A stretch of 64,000 bases of DNA from Pelagerythrobacter rhizovicinus (GTDB lineage Bacteria > Pseudomonadota > Alphaproteobacteria > Sphingomonadales > Sphingomonadaceae). Each line of letters opens with the position of its first letter. The first letter of the stretch is position 1. Both the position numbers and the translations under genes were made by a program. Positions 36,877 to 46,020 of the stretch are shown here, in pieces. The stretch lies in contig NZ_SDPV01000001.1 of assembly GCF_004135625.1 (NCBI RefSeq), positions 186,001 through 250,000 on the forward strand, given 5' to 3'. Under the pieces are notes generated by a model. That model saw only the letters and a program-made list of their open reading frames with translations. It made no database searches and was not told the DNA's origin.

Positions 36877-37677
36877 ATGTCCAGGCTCCGCTATGTCGAG
36901 GGTCCGAGCGATAACCGTGGGGCCGGCATGCTGCGCAACACCGTCTACGGCATCCGCGCGACCTACGAGACAGACCGCGAGGTGATCGATGCCCTGCTGC
37001 CGCGCCCGCTCGAAGCGCTCGAGCGGCCGGAGATCTGGCTTCAGATGGTCCACGTCGCCATGCACCGGAGCGAGGACGAGACCATCGAGATCGGCGCGCT
37101 CACCGCGACCGTTCCCTGCACGTATGAGGGTGCCCCGGGCGCCTACTGCTTCCACATGGCGATGGAGGGCGAGAGCGTCGTCACCTCCGGCCGTGAACGC
37201 TATGGCGAACCGAAGAAGATCGCCGAGACCCATTTCGAGCGTGACGGCGACCGCATTCGCGCCACCTGCACGCGCCACGGCATCCCCTATTTCGAGATCG
37301 AAGGCACGATCGGCGACAAGATCGACGAGCCGCTCGAGTTCGAGGAGCACATCTTCTGCTACAAGGGGCTGCCCTCGATCACCACGCCGGGCGAGTTCGA
37401 CGGGGACGTGTTCCTCACCCGCCTGAACTGGCAGCGCAAGTACACCGACCGCCGCGCGATGAACGGTACGATCACGCTGCGTGAATCGCCGTGGGACCCG
37501 CTCGCCGACATTCCGGTCCGCAAGCTCGTCGACATGCAGTACGTCGAAGGCGGCACGGCAACCGGTGGTCAGCTTCTGCGCAAGGTTCCGGGCGAGTGGA
37601 TCGCGCCGCACTGGGTCGGCCGGATGGACGAGCCGCGCAACGCCGGCATCGAACTCGGCCAGCGAAAGGCGGCCTGA
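36877..37677 (+). CDS. Acetoacetate decarboxylase-family protein
   Basis: The 266-residue protein has the acetoacetate-decarboxylase-like fold pattern: WLQMVHVAMHR, GALTATVPCTYEGAPGAY and RERYGEPKKIAETHFERD. The lysine pair is at the site of the Schiff-base lysine in the family. The remainder is IEGTIGD and similar beta strands. Members outside fermentation often act on beta-keto acids or as aldolase/dehydratases. GAGAGGAGA precedes the ATG at 36877. It sits between a Rieske oxygenase and an SDR, suggesting a decarboxylase or C-C lyase in the same short pathway; this is inferred. Confidence 0.8.
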   Translation: MSRLRYVEGPSDNRGAGMLRNTVYGIRATYETDREVIDALLPRPLEALERPEIWLQMVHVAMHRSEDETIEIGALTATVPCTYEGAPGAYCFHMAMEGESVVTSGRERYGEPKKIAETHFERDGDRIRATCTRHGIPYFEIEGTIGDKIDEPLEFEEHIFCYKGLPSITTPGEFDGDVFLTRLNWQRKYTDRRAMNGTITLRESPWDPLADIPVRKLVDMQYVEGGTATGGQLLRKVPGEWIAPHWVGRMDEPRNAGIELGQRKAA

Positions 37678-38546
37678 TGCAGGATTTCTCGGGCCGCGTA
37701 GCGGTCGTTACCGGCGGGGCCAGCGGCGTCGGAAAGTGTATCTGCACCCAGCTTGCGGAGCAGGGCGCGCATGTCGTGATCGTCGACATCGACCCCAAGC
37801 GGATCGAGGCGACGCGCAGCGCGATCGAGAGTGCCGGCAGCGGTCGGGTGCTCGGCATCGCATGCGACATCACCCGTGAAGAAGATGTTCGCGCGCTGGC
37901 GGCGAAAGTCTTCGCTGAGTTTCCGACCGTCCACCTGCTGTTCAACAACGCAGGGGTCGGTCTGGGCGAGGCGGCCAAGAAGATGTGGGACATCCCCATG
38001 AGCGATTGGCGCTGGGGGCTCGACGTCAACGTCCTCGGCGTCGTGCACGGGATCGCTGCCTTCGTCCCGCGGATGCTCGCGGCGGGGGAGGAGGGGGTGG
38101 TGATCAACACCTCCTCCACCAACGGCGGGCTCCGTTCGCTGCCCAACACGCCGATCTACGCGGCGACCAAGGCGGCGGTCACGAGCATATCCGAAGTGCT
38201 GCACCAGCAGTTGCTGCGCGAGGGCGGCAAGCTGCGGGCCGCGATCCTGTTCCCCGGGCCGCACACGGTGAACACGGGCATTCTCGCTTCGGGTGAAGTC
38301 CGCCCTGCGCAATACGTCGACAACGAAGATCAGAAGAAGGTCGCTTACCGCACGATGGACGATTTGCTGAAGACCACGGGCTTGCAGATGAAGCTGACCG
38401 AGCCGGAGGAAGTCGCCGAATTCGCCCTCGCGGGTGTCAAGTCGGGGCGATTCTGGCTGATTCCCGAGAACCCGGACGGCGACAGGATGATCGCGACCCG
38501 CACCGAGCAGATCCTGGCCCGCCAGGACCCGCCCTCCGCATGGTAA
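37677..38546 (+). CDS. Short-chain dehydrogenase/reductase
   Basis: The 289-residue SDR has TGGASGVGKCICTQLAEQGA, IVDIDPKRIEAT, NNAGVG, and the catalytic serine/tyrosine/lysine in NTSSTNG and YAATKAAV. A C-terminal extension (LKTTGLQMKLTEPEEVAEF) is typical of larger classical SDRs. Its ATG shares the last base of the preceding TGA. It probably oxidises the hydroxyl introduced by the Rieske enzyme or reduces the ketone formed after it, but the substrate is unknown. Confidence 0.8.
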   Translation: MQDFSGRVAVVTGGASGVGKCICTQLAEQGAHVVIVDIDPKRIEATRSAIESAGSGRVLGIACDITREEDVRALAAKVFAEFPTVHLLFNNAGVGLGEAAKKMWDIPMSDWRWGLDVNVLGVVHGIAAFVPRMLAAGEEGVVINTSSTNGGLRSLPNTPIYAATKAAVTSISEVLHQQLLREGGKLRAAILFPGPHTVNTGILASGEVRPAQYVDNEDQKKVAYRTMDDLLKTTGLQMKLTEPEEVAEFALAGVKSGRFWLIPENPDGDRMIATRTEQILARQDPPSAW

Positions 38547-39889
38547 CCGCGTCGCCTGCCATGGTGGCAGAGGAGAACGCCGCCCCGCGCCGGGGCGGCG
38601 CTTTCCGTTGGCTTGTCGTCGCGATCCTGTTCGTGGGTTATTGCTTCAGCGCGATCGACGCCCGCGTGCTGACATTGATGGTCGAGCCGATCCAGAACGA
38701 CCTCGGCCTTACGGACTTCGAGATGGGGCTGCTGCAGGGCTTCGCCTTCTCGATCCTCTATTCCATGGCGGCGCTCCCCATCGGCCGCTACGTCGATCGC
38801 GCGAAGCGTCGTTCGATGCTGATCTTCTGGGGCGTGCTGTTCTGGTCGCTGATGACGGCGATGTGCGGCTTCGCCAGTAGCTTCGTCGGCCTATTCATTG
38901 CGCGCGTCGGAGTGGGCGTGGGCGAAGCGACGCTCAGCCCGACCGCCTACTCGCTGATCAGCGACTACTTCGAACGCAAGCGGCGGGCGCTGGCGATCAG
39001 CTTCTATGCGATCGGCTATCCGATCGGTGGGGGGCTGGCGCTCCTGATCGGCGGCTGGCTGATTACCCATTTCACGAAGCAGGGCGGCCTTATTCTGCCG
39101 CTCCTCGGCGACTTCGAGCCATGGCAGGCGGTGTTCCTGTGCGTCGCCGCTCCCGGTATCCTGGTCGCGGCGGCAATGCTCCTGATTCGGGAGCCGCCGC
39201 GCCAGGAACTGGCGAAGGAGTTGGCGCAGCGCAGCACGCTGCGCGAGGGCTTCGACTATGTGATGCAGCGCAAGGTGCTGTTCGGCTCGCTGATCGGCTC
39301 GCTGGGGCTGATCGCGCTGCTGGCGATCGGTACGGCACTGTGGTTCCCGACGTTCCTGATCCGGACTTATGCGATGAGCCCGGGCGAAGTGGGCATGTAC
39401 TACGGTGGCGTCATGCTCGTGTGTGGCACCATCGGGACCTTGTTCGGCGGATGGCTGTCCGGTCGGCTGATGCATTCAGGGCGGGCCGATGCGAATATGC
39501 GCATCGTGTTGTTCTCGACGCTGCTCAAGGGCTTTCCGCTGATCCTGGCCCCTCTGATGCCCACGGCTACGCTCGCGCTCGCGATGATGGGGCTGGGGAC
39601 GCTGATCGGGCAGGCCTCGCAAGGGGTGATGCTCGCCGCGATCCAGGACGTGACGCCGAACCAGCTCCGGGGCCAGGTCACGGCCATCGCGCTGCTGGCG
39701 GTCAACCTGCTCGGGATGGGGCTGGGCGCCAGCGTCATCGCGGCGATCACGGACTTCGGTTTCGGCGATCAGGGTGCGCTGCGATATTCGATCGCGATCA
39801 CCGGGGCCGTGACCCTGCCGCTGATCCTTGTCATGCTGGTCGCGGCGCTGCCGCACTACCGCCGGGCGGTGGAACAGCTCTCGAGCTGA
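38540..39889 (+). CDS. Major facilitator superfamily transporter, ACS-type
   Basis: The 449-residue protein has about 12 membrane helices. The first is WLVVAILFVGYCFSAIDARVLTLM; then GLLQGFAFSILYSMAALPIGRYVDRAKRRSM has the MFS loop-2 signature, and ARVGVGVGEATLSPTAYSLI follows. This is the pattern of the spinster-like MFS branch common in sphingomonads that use aromatics and terpenoids. The start at 38540 overlaps the SDR stop by 7 bp. It probably transports the substrate or product of the oxygenase cluster. Confidence 0.82.
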   Translation: MVTASPAMVAEENAAPRRGGAFRWLVVAILFVGYCFSAIDARVLTLMVEPIQNDLGLTDFEMGLLQGFAFSILYSMAALPIGRYVDRAKRRSMLIFWGVLFWSLMTAMCGFASSFVGLFIARVGVGVGEATLSPTAYSLISDYFERKRRALAISFYAIGYPIGGGLALLIGGWLITHFTKQGGLILPLLGDFEPWQAVFLCVAAPGILVAAAMLLIREPPRQELAKELAQRSTLREGFDYVMQRKVLFGSLIGSLGLIALLAIGTALWFPTFLIRTYAMSPGEVGMYYGGVMLVCGTIGTLFGGWLSGRLMHSGRADANMRIVLFSTLLKGFPLILAPLMPTATLALAMMGLGTLIGQASQGVMLAAIQDVTPNQLRGQVTAIALLAVNLLGMGLGASVIAAITDFGFGDQGALRYSIAITGAVTLPLILVMLVAALPHYRRAVEQLSS

Positions 39890-39997
39890 CCGCCCGGCCG
39901 CCGGCAAGGGCAATCCCGAACCGCGTCCCAAGGTTTCGCGAAACCACCCGCGGCGCCCGACGTTGAGAGACGTATGAGGCGCGGCGGGTGATCCTTG

Positions 39998-40747
39998 ATG
40001 GCTGGCAGGGCACAGTTCTGGTTGACTTATTGCGGTTCCGCGCCCGAACCGGCCGAACTCGCCGCGCGCTGGAATTGGGACCCCTGGCTGCTTGCCGCGA
40101 TTGCGGTAGCGTCGGCGACCCATGTGCTGCTCGCACCGCGGGATCGGACACGCGATGCCGCTTTTGCCGGCCTCGTATTGGCAATGCTGGTGCTCTTCGT
40201 TTCGCCGTTCTGCTCCCTGGGCGCGGCACTGTTCACGGCTCGAGTGGTTCATCATCTGGTGCTCGTGTTCGTCCTGGCGCCTCTGCTGGTCGTGTTGTGG
40301 GGCGAAGCCCTGCTGCGCGTACGCGGTTCGCTGGCGGTGTGGACTGCCGTTCAGGCGCTGGTGTTCTGGGCATGGCATGTCCCGACGCTCTACGCCGCAG
40401 CCCTTTCGCATGACGGTCTGTTCTGGACGATGCAGTTGTCGATCGCGCTTTCCTCCGCCGTCTGGTGGGCAAAGCTCGCGCGCGCGCCCGTGGCGGGGAG
40501 CGTCGCGGCCCTGCTGGCAGCGATGGTGCTCATGGGGCTGCTGGGTGCACTGCTGACTTTCGCTCCGCACGCGATCTACGAGCCGCATCTGCTGACGACC
40601 CGGCCCTGGGGGCTCTCCGCACTGGAAGATCAGCAGATCGGCGGCGTGGTAATGTGGGCGCCGGGCTCGCTGGTCTATCTGGTGGCGGCGATGGCGATCC
40701 TCTTCCGGCGCCTTTTCGGCAACCAGCCAGCCGAGCCGGTGCGGTGA
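39998..40747 (+). CDS. CtaG-like cytochrome c oxidase assembly protein
   Basis: The 249-residue membrane protein has about seven helices with VVHHLVLVFVLAPLLVVLWG and FWAWHVPTLYAAALSHDGLFWTMQ, the pattern of the caa3-type CtaG family involved in copper delivery to cytochrome oxidase. Histidines in VVHHL and WHVP could bind metal. The ATG at 39998 is preferred over the TTG three bases upstream. It heads the oxidase cluster and overlaps the cytochrome b561 gene by 4 bp. Confidence 0.82.
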   Translation: MAGRAQFWLTYCGSAPEPAELAARWNWDPWLLAAIAVASATHVLLAPRDRTRDAAFAGLVLAMLVLFVSPFCSLGAALFTARVVHHLVLVFVLAPLLVVLWGEALLRVRGSLAVWTAVQALVFWAWHVPTLYAAALSHDGLFWTMQLSIALSSAVWWAKLARAPVAGSVAALLAAMVLMGLLGALLTFAPHAIYEPHLLTTRPWGLSALEDQQIGGVVMWAPGSLVYLVAAMAILFRRLFGNQPAEPVR

Positions 40748-41415
40748 GGGAAACACTCGCCGAATGGGCCGAAGACCACCGCAGCCGCGGCCGCTACACC
40801 CCGGTGGGGGTCGCGTTCCACTGGATCATGGCGGCCGTCGTCATATACCAGCTCGTGTTCGGCTGGATGATGCAGCGCTACCCCGTCGGCGCCGATAAGC
40901 TCGACGCGTATCGCCTGCACAGTGAAGTCGGGCTGACGCTGCTGTTGCTGGGGGCGCTCCGGCTGCTCTGGCGGCTGATGGTGCCCGGCCCGATCAACGC
41001 GGCGGACCGGATGGGTTGGAAGACCACGGTGGCGCATGGGATGCACGCCCTCTTCTATGCCTTGTTCGTGATCTTACCCCTCACGGGATGGATCATGTGG
41101 TCGTCCATCGATCCCCCGATGCCGCTAAGTCTGGCAGGGATCGTCGAGGTTCCGCCGATGCCGTTTGCCGACCTCACGCCCGAATGGCGGACGTGGCTGC
41201 TCGATTCGGCCGAGGATGCCCATGTGGCCGGCGTGGTCCTGCTGACACTGCTGGTTCCGGCGCACGCCGTCGCTGCGATCAAGCACCACTTCTGGGATCG
41301 GGACGACGTTCTCGAAGGGATGCTGCCCGAGGTTCCCGACGACCAGGTGCATCCGGCAGGGCCGAAACACACGCCGCCACAGCTCGAAGCTCCCGCTCGT
41401 GCAACAGGCGACTGA
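40744..41415 (+). CDS. Cytochrome b561-family protein
   Basis: The 223-residue protein has four membrane helices with haem-binding histidines in VAFHWIMAAVVIYQ, RLHSEVGLTLLLLGALRLLWR, HGMHALFYALFVILPLTGW and AHVAGVVLLTLLVPAHAVAA. It probably carries electrons between quinol and a periplasmic c cytochrome. The GTG start overlaps the CtaG-like stop by 4 bp. The C-terminal tail overlaps the convergent diheme cytochrome gene by 137 bp and is rich in Pro and Glu. Confidence 0.82.
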   Translation: MRETLAEWAEDHRSRGRYTPVGVAFHWIMAAVVIYQLVFGWMMQRYPVGADKLDAYRLHSEVGLTLLLLGALRLLWRLMVPGPINAADRMGWKTTVAHGMHALFYALFVILPLTGWIMWSSIDPPMPLSLAGIVEVPPMPFADLTPEWRTWLLDSAEDAHVAGVVLLTLLVPAHAVAAIKHHFWDRDDVLEGMLPEVPDDQVHPAGPKHTPPQLEAPARATGD

Positions 41416-42004
41416 CCTCGCCCATCGCCCCTTGGGGATCGCCGTAGCGCCTGCCGCTGCGCCAGGCACGCAACTGGCTCTCGTTGTAAGCCGCGGTCTG
41501 CCACGCGAGCGGCGGCCCGCCGGAACCCGCGCCTGCCAGATCGCCGCCGTGGCACGTAGTGCAAGCCGGCAGGTTGCGGGAAGCATCGCCGGAGAAGACG
41601 AGTTGCCGAGCATGCGGCGTGCAGTCCGCCGCATGAGTGCCCGGCGCGCCTGGCGCTGCCATGTCCGCGTAGTGGTTAGCCACGGCGAGACGGTTATCCC
41701 ACGACAGCCGGGCGGCGATCGCCTCCATCGCGGCGTGTCTGCGCTGCCCAACGTCGTAGAGCTCGAGCTGGCGCACGAAGTAACCCGGATCGAGGCCGGC
41801 CAGGCGCGGCACAAGCTTGCCGTCGCCTTCTCCGTCAAGGCCGTGGCAGGCGATGCACGCATTGGCCGCACCGGCATCGCCGCCCGACAGCGCGATCAGT
41901 TCGCCGCTCTGCTCGAAGGGGCCGGTGACGGGCGCGGTGTCGGTACAGCCCGTGGCGAGCGTCACCGCGACAGTAGCGAACATGGCGTCTTTCACTCTCC
42001 CCAT
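41279..42004 (-). CDS. Diheme cytochrome c lipoprotein
   Basis: Two cytochrome c domains are seen, with haem motifs CIACH (near residue 43) and CTTCH (about 100 residues later). The likely lipobox is VTLATGC, giving a lipid-anchored periplasmic electron carrier. The sequence resembles cytochrome c4-type tandem domains. The start is uncertain: 42004 gives a basic n-region MGRVKD; ATG at 41983 has GGGGAGAG upstream. It is divergent from the monoheme cytochrome gene, and its 3' end overlaps cytochrome b561 by 137 bp. Confidence 0.82.
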   Translation of the reverse strand: MGRVKDAMFATVAVTLATGCTDTAPVTGPFEQSGELIALSGGDAGAANACIACHGLDGEGDGKLVPRLAGLDPGYFVRQLELYDVGQRRHAAMEAIAARLSWDNRLAVANHYADMAAPGAPGTHAADCTPHARQLVFSGDASRNLPACTTCHGGDLAGAGSGGPPLAWQTAAYNESQLRAWRSGRRYGDPQGAMGEVSRLLHERELRAVAACVSALPDAPGRREPRAASLRERRPDPRSGA

Positions 42005-42048
42005 CGTGGGCAGGAACCGGCGCCCGGCATGAACGGTTCCCCATTCTG

Positions 42049-42450
42049 ATGGGGGAGCGCGATGCAACGTTCAGATCTCGTACTTTGCGGCAGGTCGGGG
42101 TGGCGATCTTGCTGACGGTGGCCGCATGCAAGCCGCCGCCCGATGACCGCGTCTCGCCATCCGCAGATGCGGTCGAGCGAGGGAAGGCGGTGATAGAGCG
42201 AGTATCGTGTGGCTCCTGCCATGTCATTCCGGGGGTTGACTGGCCGCGCGGTCGAGCGGGACCTTCGCTGGAAGGGTTCGACGATGCCGGCTTGCTTGCC
42301 GGCGCTTTGCCCAACACGCCGGCGAACCTCGCCGCCTTCGTCCGCGATGCGCCCGCCGCCAAGCCGGGCTCGACCATGCCGGCTATGCCGATCACCGCGG
42401 CCGAAGCGCAGGACGTGGCCGCCTATCTCTACGGGATGAAGGATGAGTAA
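42049..42450 (+). CDS. Monoheme cytochrome c lipoprotein
   Basis: The 133-residue protein has an N-terminal lipoprotein signal with lipobox LLTVAAC. It has one haem-binding site, SCGSCHVIPG, and axial-methionine region GSTMPAMPITAAEA. It overlaps the subunit II gene by 8 bp, so it is probably the electron donor to, or an extra subunit of, the caa3 oxidase. The start at 42049 is the only ATG in frame, though a downstream TTG would give a shorter signal. Confidence 0.8.
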   Translation: MGERDATFRSRTLRQVGVAILLTVAACKPPPDDRVSPSADAVERGKAVIERVSCGSCHVIPGVDWPRGRAGPSLEGFDDAGLLAGALPNTPANLAAFVRDAPAAKPGSTMPAMPITAAEAQDVAAYLYGMKDE

Positions 42451-43477
42451 GGGGCAGGCATCCGGCATAATGGAGGCGCTGTGGGGATGGCCGCCGCCGG
42501 TGCTCGACCCGGCCGGTCCCTATGCGAGCAGCGTGACCACGCTTGCCTGGGGCTTGCTGATCATGGGTCTGGCGGTGACCGGGGTCGTGATCGCGGCGCT
42601 CTACGTGGCGATCAAGGGGCCGGAACGCTGGCGAAGGAAGCTGGGCGGCGAAAAGGCGGTGTGGATCGGCGGGATTGCCTTCCCCGCGGTGGTGCTCACC
42701 GGTCTGCTCGTCTGGGGCCTTGCGCTTACCACGTCGTTGACCGAGCCCATCACGGGGCGCGAGGCACGCGTGCGGATCACCGGCGAAATGTGGTGGTTCC
42801 GCGTCGAATATCTCGATTCGGCCGGCCGCGTGATCGTGCGCGACGCGAACGAACTGCACCTGCCGCTGGACCGCCCCGTCGTGCTTGAACTGCGCTCCGC
42901 CGACGTGATCCACAGTTTCTGGGTGCCGCACCTTTCAGGCAAGAAAGACATGGTCCCGGGACGCATCAATCTGCTGCGGGTGGAAGCGAGCCGAACCGGA
43001 AGGTTCGGCGGGGTCTGCGCCGAATACTGCGGCGGGCCGCACGCCCTGATGGGGTTCGTGACGGAAGTTCACGAGGAGGCCGACTACGACCGCTGGCTCG
43101 CGGCGCGCGCCGCACGGCAGGCGCAACCCGTCGCCGCCGGCGCGATCCCCGGGCGCCCCGGCGAAGTCGTGCGCGACCCTGCAGAGCCGCAGCGCTACGA
43201 TCCGGCGCGCGGATGGGCGCTGTTCCGCGATACCGGCTGCGCCGCCTGCCATCGCATCGCGGGGACAGAGGCGAACGGCCTCGCCGGCCCCGACCTCACC
43301 CACGTCGGTACCCGGCTGAGCCTCGGCGCCGGCATCCTGCCCAACCACCGCGGCACGATGATGGGCTGGGTCGCCGACAGCCAGTCGATCAAGCCCGGTA
43401 ATCGCATGCCCAGCTACGACCGGCTCTCGGCCGAGGAACTCGGCCATATCGCCGCTTTCCTGGAAGCCCAGAAGTGA
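42443..43477 (+). CDS. ctaC: Cytochrome c oxidase subunit II fused to cytochrome c (caa3 type)
   Basis: The 344-residue protein has two N-terminal helices and a cupredoxin domain with the CuA ligands H157, C192, C196, H200 and M203 (VCAEYCGGPHALMG). A C-terminal cytochrome c domain carries CAACH at residues 266-270 and a methionine in GNRMPSYDRL. The fusion defines the caa3 class, in which subunit II itself receives electrons from the bc1 complex or another c cytochrome. It is coupled to the subunit I gene by a 4-bp overlap. Confidence 0.92.
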   Translation: MSKGQASGIMEALWGWPPPVLDPAGPYASSVTTLAWGLLIMGLAVTGVVIAALYVAIKGPERWRRKLGGEKAVWIGGIAFPAVVLTGLLVWGLALTTSLTEPITGREARVRITGEMWWFRVEYLDSAGRVIVRDANELHLPLDRPVVLELRSADVIHSFWVPHLSGKKDMVPGRINLLRVEASRTGRFGGVCAEYCGGPHALMGFVTEVHEEADYDRWLAARAARQAQPVAAGAIPGRPGEVVRDPAEPQRYDPARGWALFRDTGCAACHRIAGTEANGLAGPDLTHVGTRLSLGAGILPNHRGTMMGWVADSQSIKPGNRMPSYDRLSAEELGHIAAFLEAQK

Positions 43478-46020
43478 GCGAAACCGGATTCGATCATGCG
43501 CTCTACGACCGCTTTCCCACCACCGGCCCGCGCCCGGAGGGCGAGTTGGAGAAGCTGCAGAAGGCCTGGCGCGTTCCTCGGGGTTGGGGCCTGCTGACGG
43601 AAGTCAACAACAACTACGTCGGCTTCTGGTACGTGGCGGTCGCTTTCCTGTTCTTCATCCTCGCCGGGATTCTCGCGCTGGTCATGCGGGTGCAGCTGGC
43701 GGCACCGCTACAGGATATCGTGCCGATGGAGACCTACAACCAGGTCTTCACCATGCACGGCACGGTGATGATGTTCCTCTTCGCCGTGCCGATGGTCGAG
43801 GCGATCGGCGTGCTGCTGCTGCCGCAGATGCTGGGCGCGCGCGACCTGCCGTTTCCGCGCCTGTCCGCCTTCGCCTTCTGGGCCTATGCGATCGGCGGGA
43901 TTTCGTTCTTCTTCTCGCTGTTCGTCGGCCTCGCCCCTGATGGGGGCTGGTTCATGTATCCGCCGCTCACCTCGATCGCGTTCTCCCCGGGGATAAATGC
44001 CGACTTCTGGCTGCTCGGGATCGGCTTCATCGAGATCTCGGCCATTGCTGGCGCGATCGAGATCATCGTCGGCGTGCTGCGCACGCGTGCGCCCGGCATG
44101 ACTCTCGACCGGATGCCGATGTTCGCCTGGGCGATGCTGGTCTTCGCCTTCATGATCATTCTCGCGTTTCCCTCGGTGATCTTGTGCACCCTGCTGCTGG
44201 AGCTCGAGCGGGCGTTCAACTGGCCGTTCTTCGATCCCACGCGCGGCGGCGATCCACTGCTATGGCAGCACCTGTTCTGGTTCTTCGGGCATCCGGAGGT
44301 CTACATCATCTTCCTGCCTGCGGCCGGGCTGATGAGTATGATGGCCACCACCGTCGTGCGGAAGGAGCTTGTCGGTTACCGGCTCAACGCCCTGGCACTC
44401 GTCGCCACGGGCTTCATCAGCTTCGGTGTCTGGGCGCATCATATGTTCGCGACCGGTATGCCGCGCGTCGCGACCGGCTATTTCTCGGCGGCATCCATGG
44501 CGGTCAGCCTGCCGGCGGGCATTCAGGTGTTCTGCTGGATCGCGACGCTCGCCAGCGGGCGCATCCGATGGAACACCGTGTCGCTGTTCGTGATCGGCAG
44601 CGTGCTCGTCTTCACCATGGGCGGCCTCACCGGGGTGATGGTGGCGATGGTCCCCTTCGACTGGCAGGCGCACGACACCTACTTCATCGTCGCGCACCTC
44701 CATTACGTGCTGATCGGCGGGATGGTGTTTCCGATGTTCGCCGCATTCTACCACTGGGCCGGCGTGACGAGCCGGAATGCGCTGTCCGAACGGGTCGGGA
44801 AGTGGGTCTTCGCATTGATGTTCGCGGGCATTCACATCGCGTTCCTGCCGATGCATCTCACAGGTCTGATGGGGATGCCGCGGCGCGTCTACACCTATCT
44901 GCCCGACAGGGGTTTCGACCTGCTCAACCTCATCTCGACCATCGGTGCGTTCGTGTTCGCGGCCGGGGTCGCGCTGTTCGTATTCGATCTCGCGCGGCGC
45001 TTCCGCTTCTCGGTGGATAAGGGCGTCGGCAACGTCTACGACGCGGGTACGATCGAGTGGTTGCCGACGGGTCTCTACTCGGTCCGGTCCATTCCGATGA
45101 TCCGCAGCCGCCAACCGCTGTGGCACAACCCGGATTTCTGCCGTGACGTGAAGGAAGGGCGCTACTTCCTGCCCGGCACGGTAACAGGTCTGCGCGAAAC
45201 CATCATCACCTCGCCGGCGAACGCAGAGCCGGAGTATCTTGAGATCATGCCGGGTCCATCGCCGTGGCCCGTCGCTGCTGCGGTCTTCACGGCAGGCTTC
45301 TTCCTGTCGCTGACGGTGCAGGCCTACGTCTTTGGTTTCACTTGCGGGGCGGTGGCCATCTTCGCGACGCTGCGCTGGCTGTGGGAGACAGACCGCCCGG
45401 TCCGGAAGCGGATTGCCGACATCGGTGCCGGAATCGAGGTGCCGATCCAGATCGCGGGACCCCGAAGTCATGGCTGGTGGGCGTTGAACGCCTTGATGGC
45501 GGTGCTCGGCACGATGGGGGTGATGGCGGGATTCGCCTATCTCTATCTCTACGGAATTCATCCCGATGTTTGGATTGCCGCTCCGCCGCTGCTGACTACC
45601 GGCGCCGTCCTTGCTCTCCTCCTGCTGGCGTTGTTCGCCGCCTGGGGCGCGCGGCGCGTGCTTGCTCGACACGAGGAAGGGACGTTCGCGGGTCAGATGC
45701 CGTGGCTGTTGGCGGCGGCGAGTTCGGCGCTGGCAGCGGCCGCCTGCTGGCTCGACGTGACCACCTGGACCGCCGCGGGGCTCGCACCGGCGAACAGCGG
45801 CCAGGGCGCAACCGTGTTCGCCATGGTCGTGTTGCAGGGCGGGGCGGTCGCGGTGGGGGCGATCATGGCCGGTTATCTGGGGCTGCGTAGCGGGCGAGGC
45901 CTGCTCAGGCCGCCGTTCAACACCACGATGGATATCGTCTCGCGCTTTCTCGGTTTCGGAGCCCTGCAGGGCCTCGCATTCGCTGTTCTGACGCGGCTTG
46001 TACCGGGGCTGACAGGATGA
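43474..46020 (+). CDS. ctaD: Cytochrome c oxidase subunits I and III fused (caa3 type)
   Basis: The 848-residue protein joins the catalytic haem-copper subunit to a subunit III-like domain. The subunit I part has WFFGHPEVYIIFLPA (CuB His, Glu and cross-linked Tyr region of type A oxidases), WAHHMFATGMP (CuB histidines) and HDTYFIVAHLHYVLIGG (haem-ligand region). Residues about 590-848 add some seven weakly conserved membrane helices. The A1 type is indicated by the PEVY glutamate. Proton pumping is expected. Confidence 0.92.
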   Translation: MSETGFDHALYDRFPTTGPRPEGELEKLQKAWRVPRGWGLLTEVNNNYVGFWYVAVAFLFFILAGILALVMRVQLAAPLQDIVPMETYNQVFTMHGTVMMFLFAVPMVEAIGVLLLPQMLGARDLPFPRLSAFAFWAYAIGGISFFFSLFVGLAPDGGWFMYPPLTSIAFSPGINADFWLLGIGFIEISAIAGAIEIIVGVLRTRAPGMTLDRMPMFAWAMLVFAFMIILAFPSVILCTLLLELERAFNWPFFDPTRGGDPLLWQHLFWFFGHPEVYIIFLPAAGLMSMMATTVVRKELVGYRLNALALVATGFISFGVWAHHMFATGMPRVATGYFSAASMAVSLPAGIQVFCWIATLASGRIRWNTVSLFVIGSVLVFTMGGLTGVMVAMVPFDWQAHDTYFIVAHLHYVLIGGMVFPMFAAFYHWAGVTSRNALSERVGKWVFALMFAGIHIAFLPMHLTGLMGMPRRVYTYLPDRGFDLLNLISTIGAFVFAAGVALFVFDLARRFRFSVDKGVGNVYDAGTIEWLPTGLYSVRSIPMIRSRQPLWHNPDFCRDVKEGRYFLPGTVTGLRETIITSPANAEPEYLEIMPGPSPWPVAAAVFTAGFFLSLTVQAYVFGFTCGAVAIFATLRWLWETDRPVRKRIADIGAGIEVPIQIAGPRSHGWWALNALMAVLGTMGVMAGFAYLYLYGIHPDVWIAAPPLLTTGAVLALLLLALFAAWGARRVLARHEEGTFAGQMPWLLAAASSALAAAACWLDVTTWTAAGLAPANSGQGATVFAMVVLQGGAVAVGAIMAGYLGLRSGRGLLRPPFNTTMDIVSRFLGFGALQGLAFAVLTRLVPGLTG

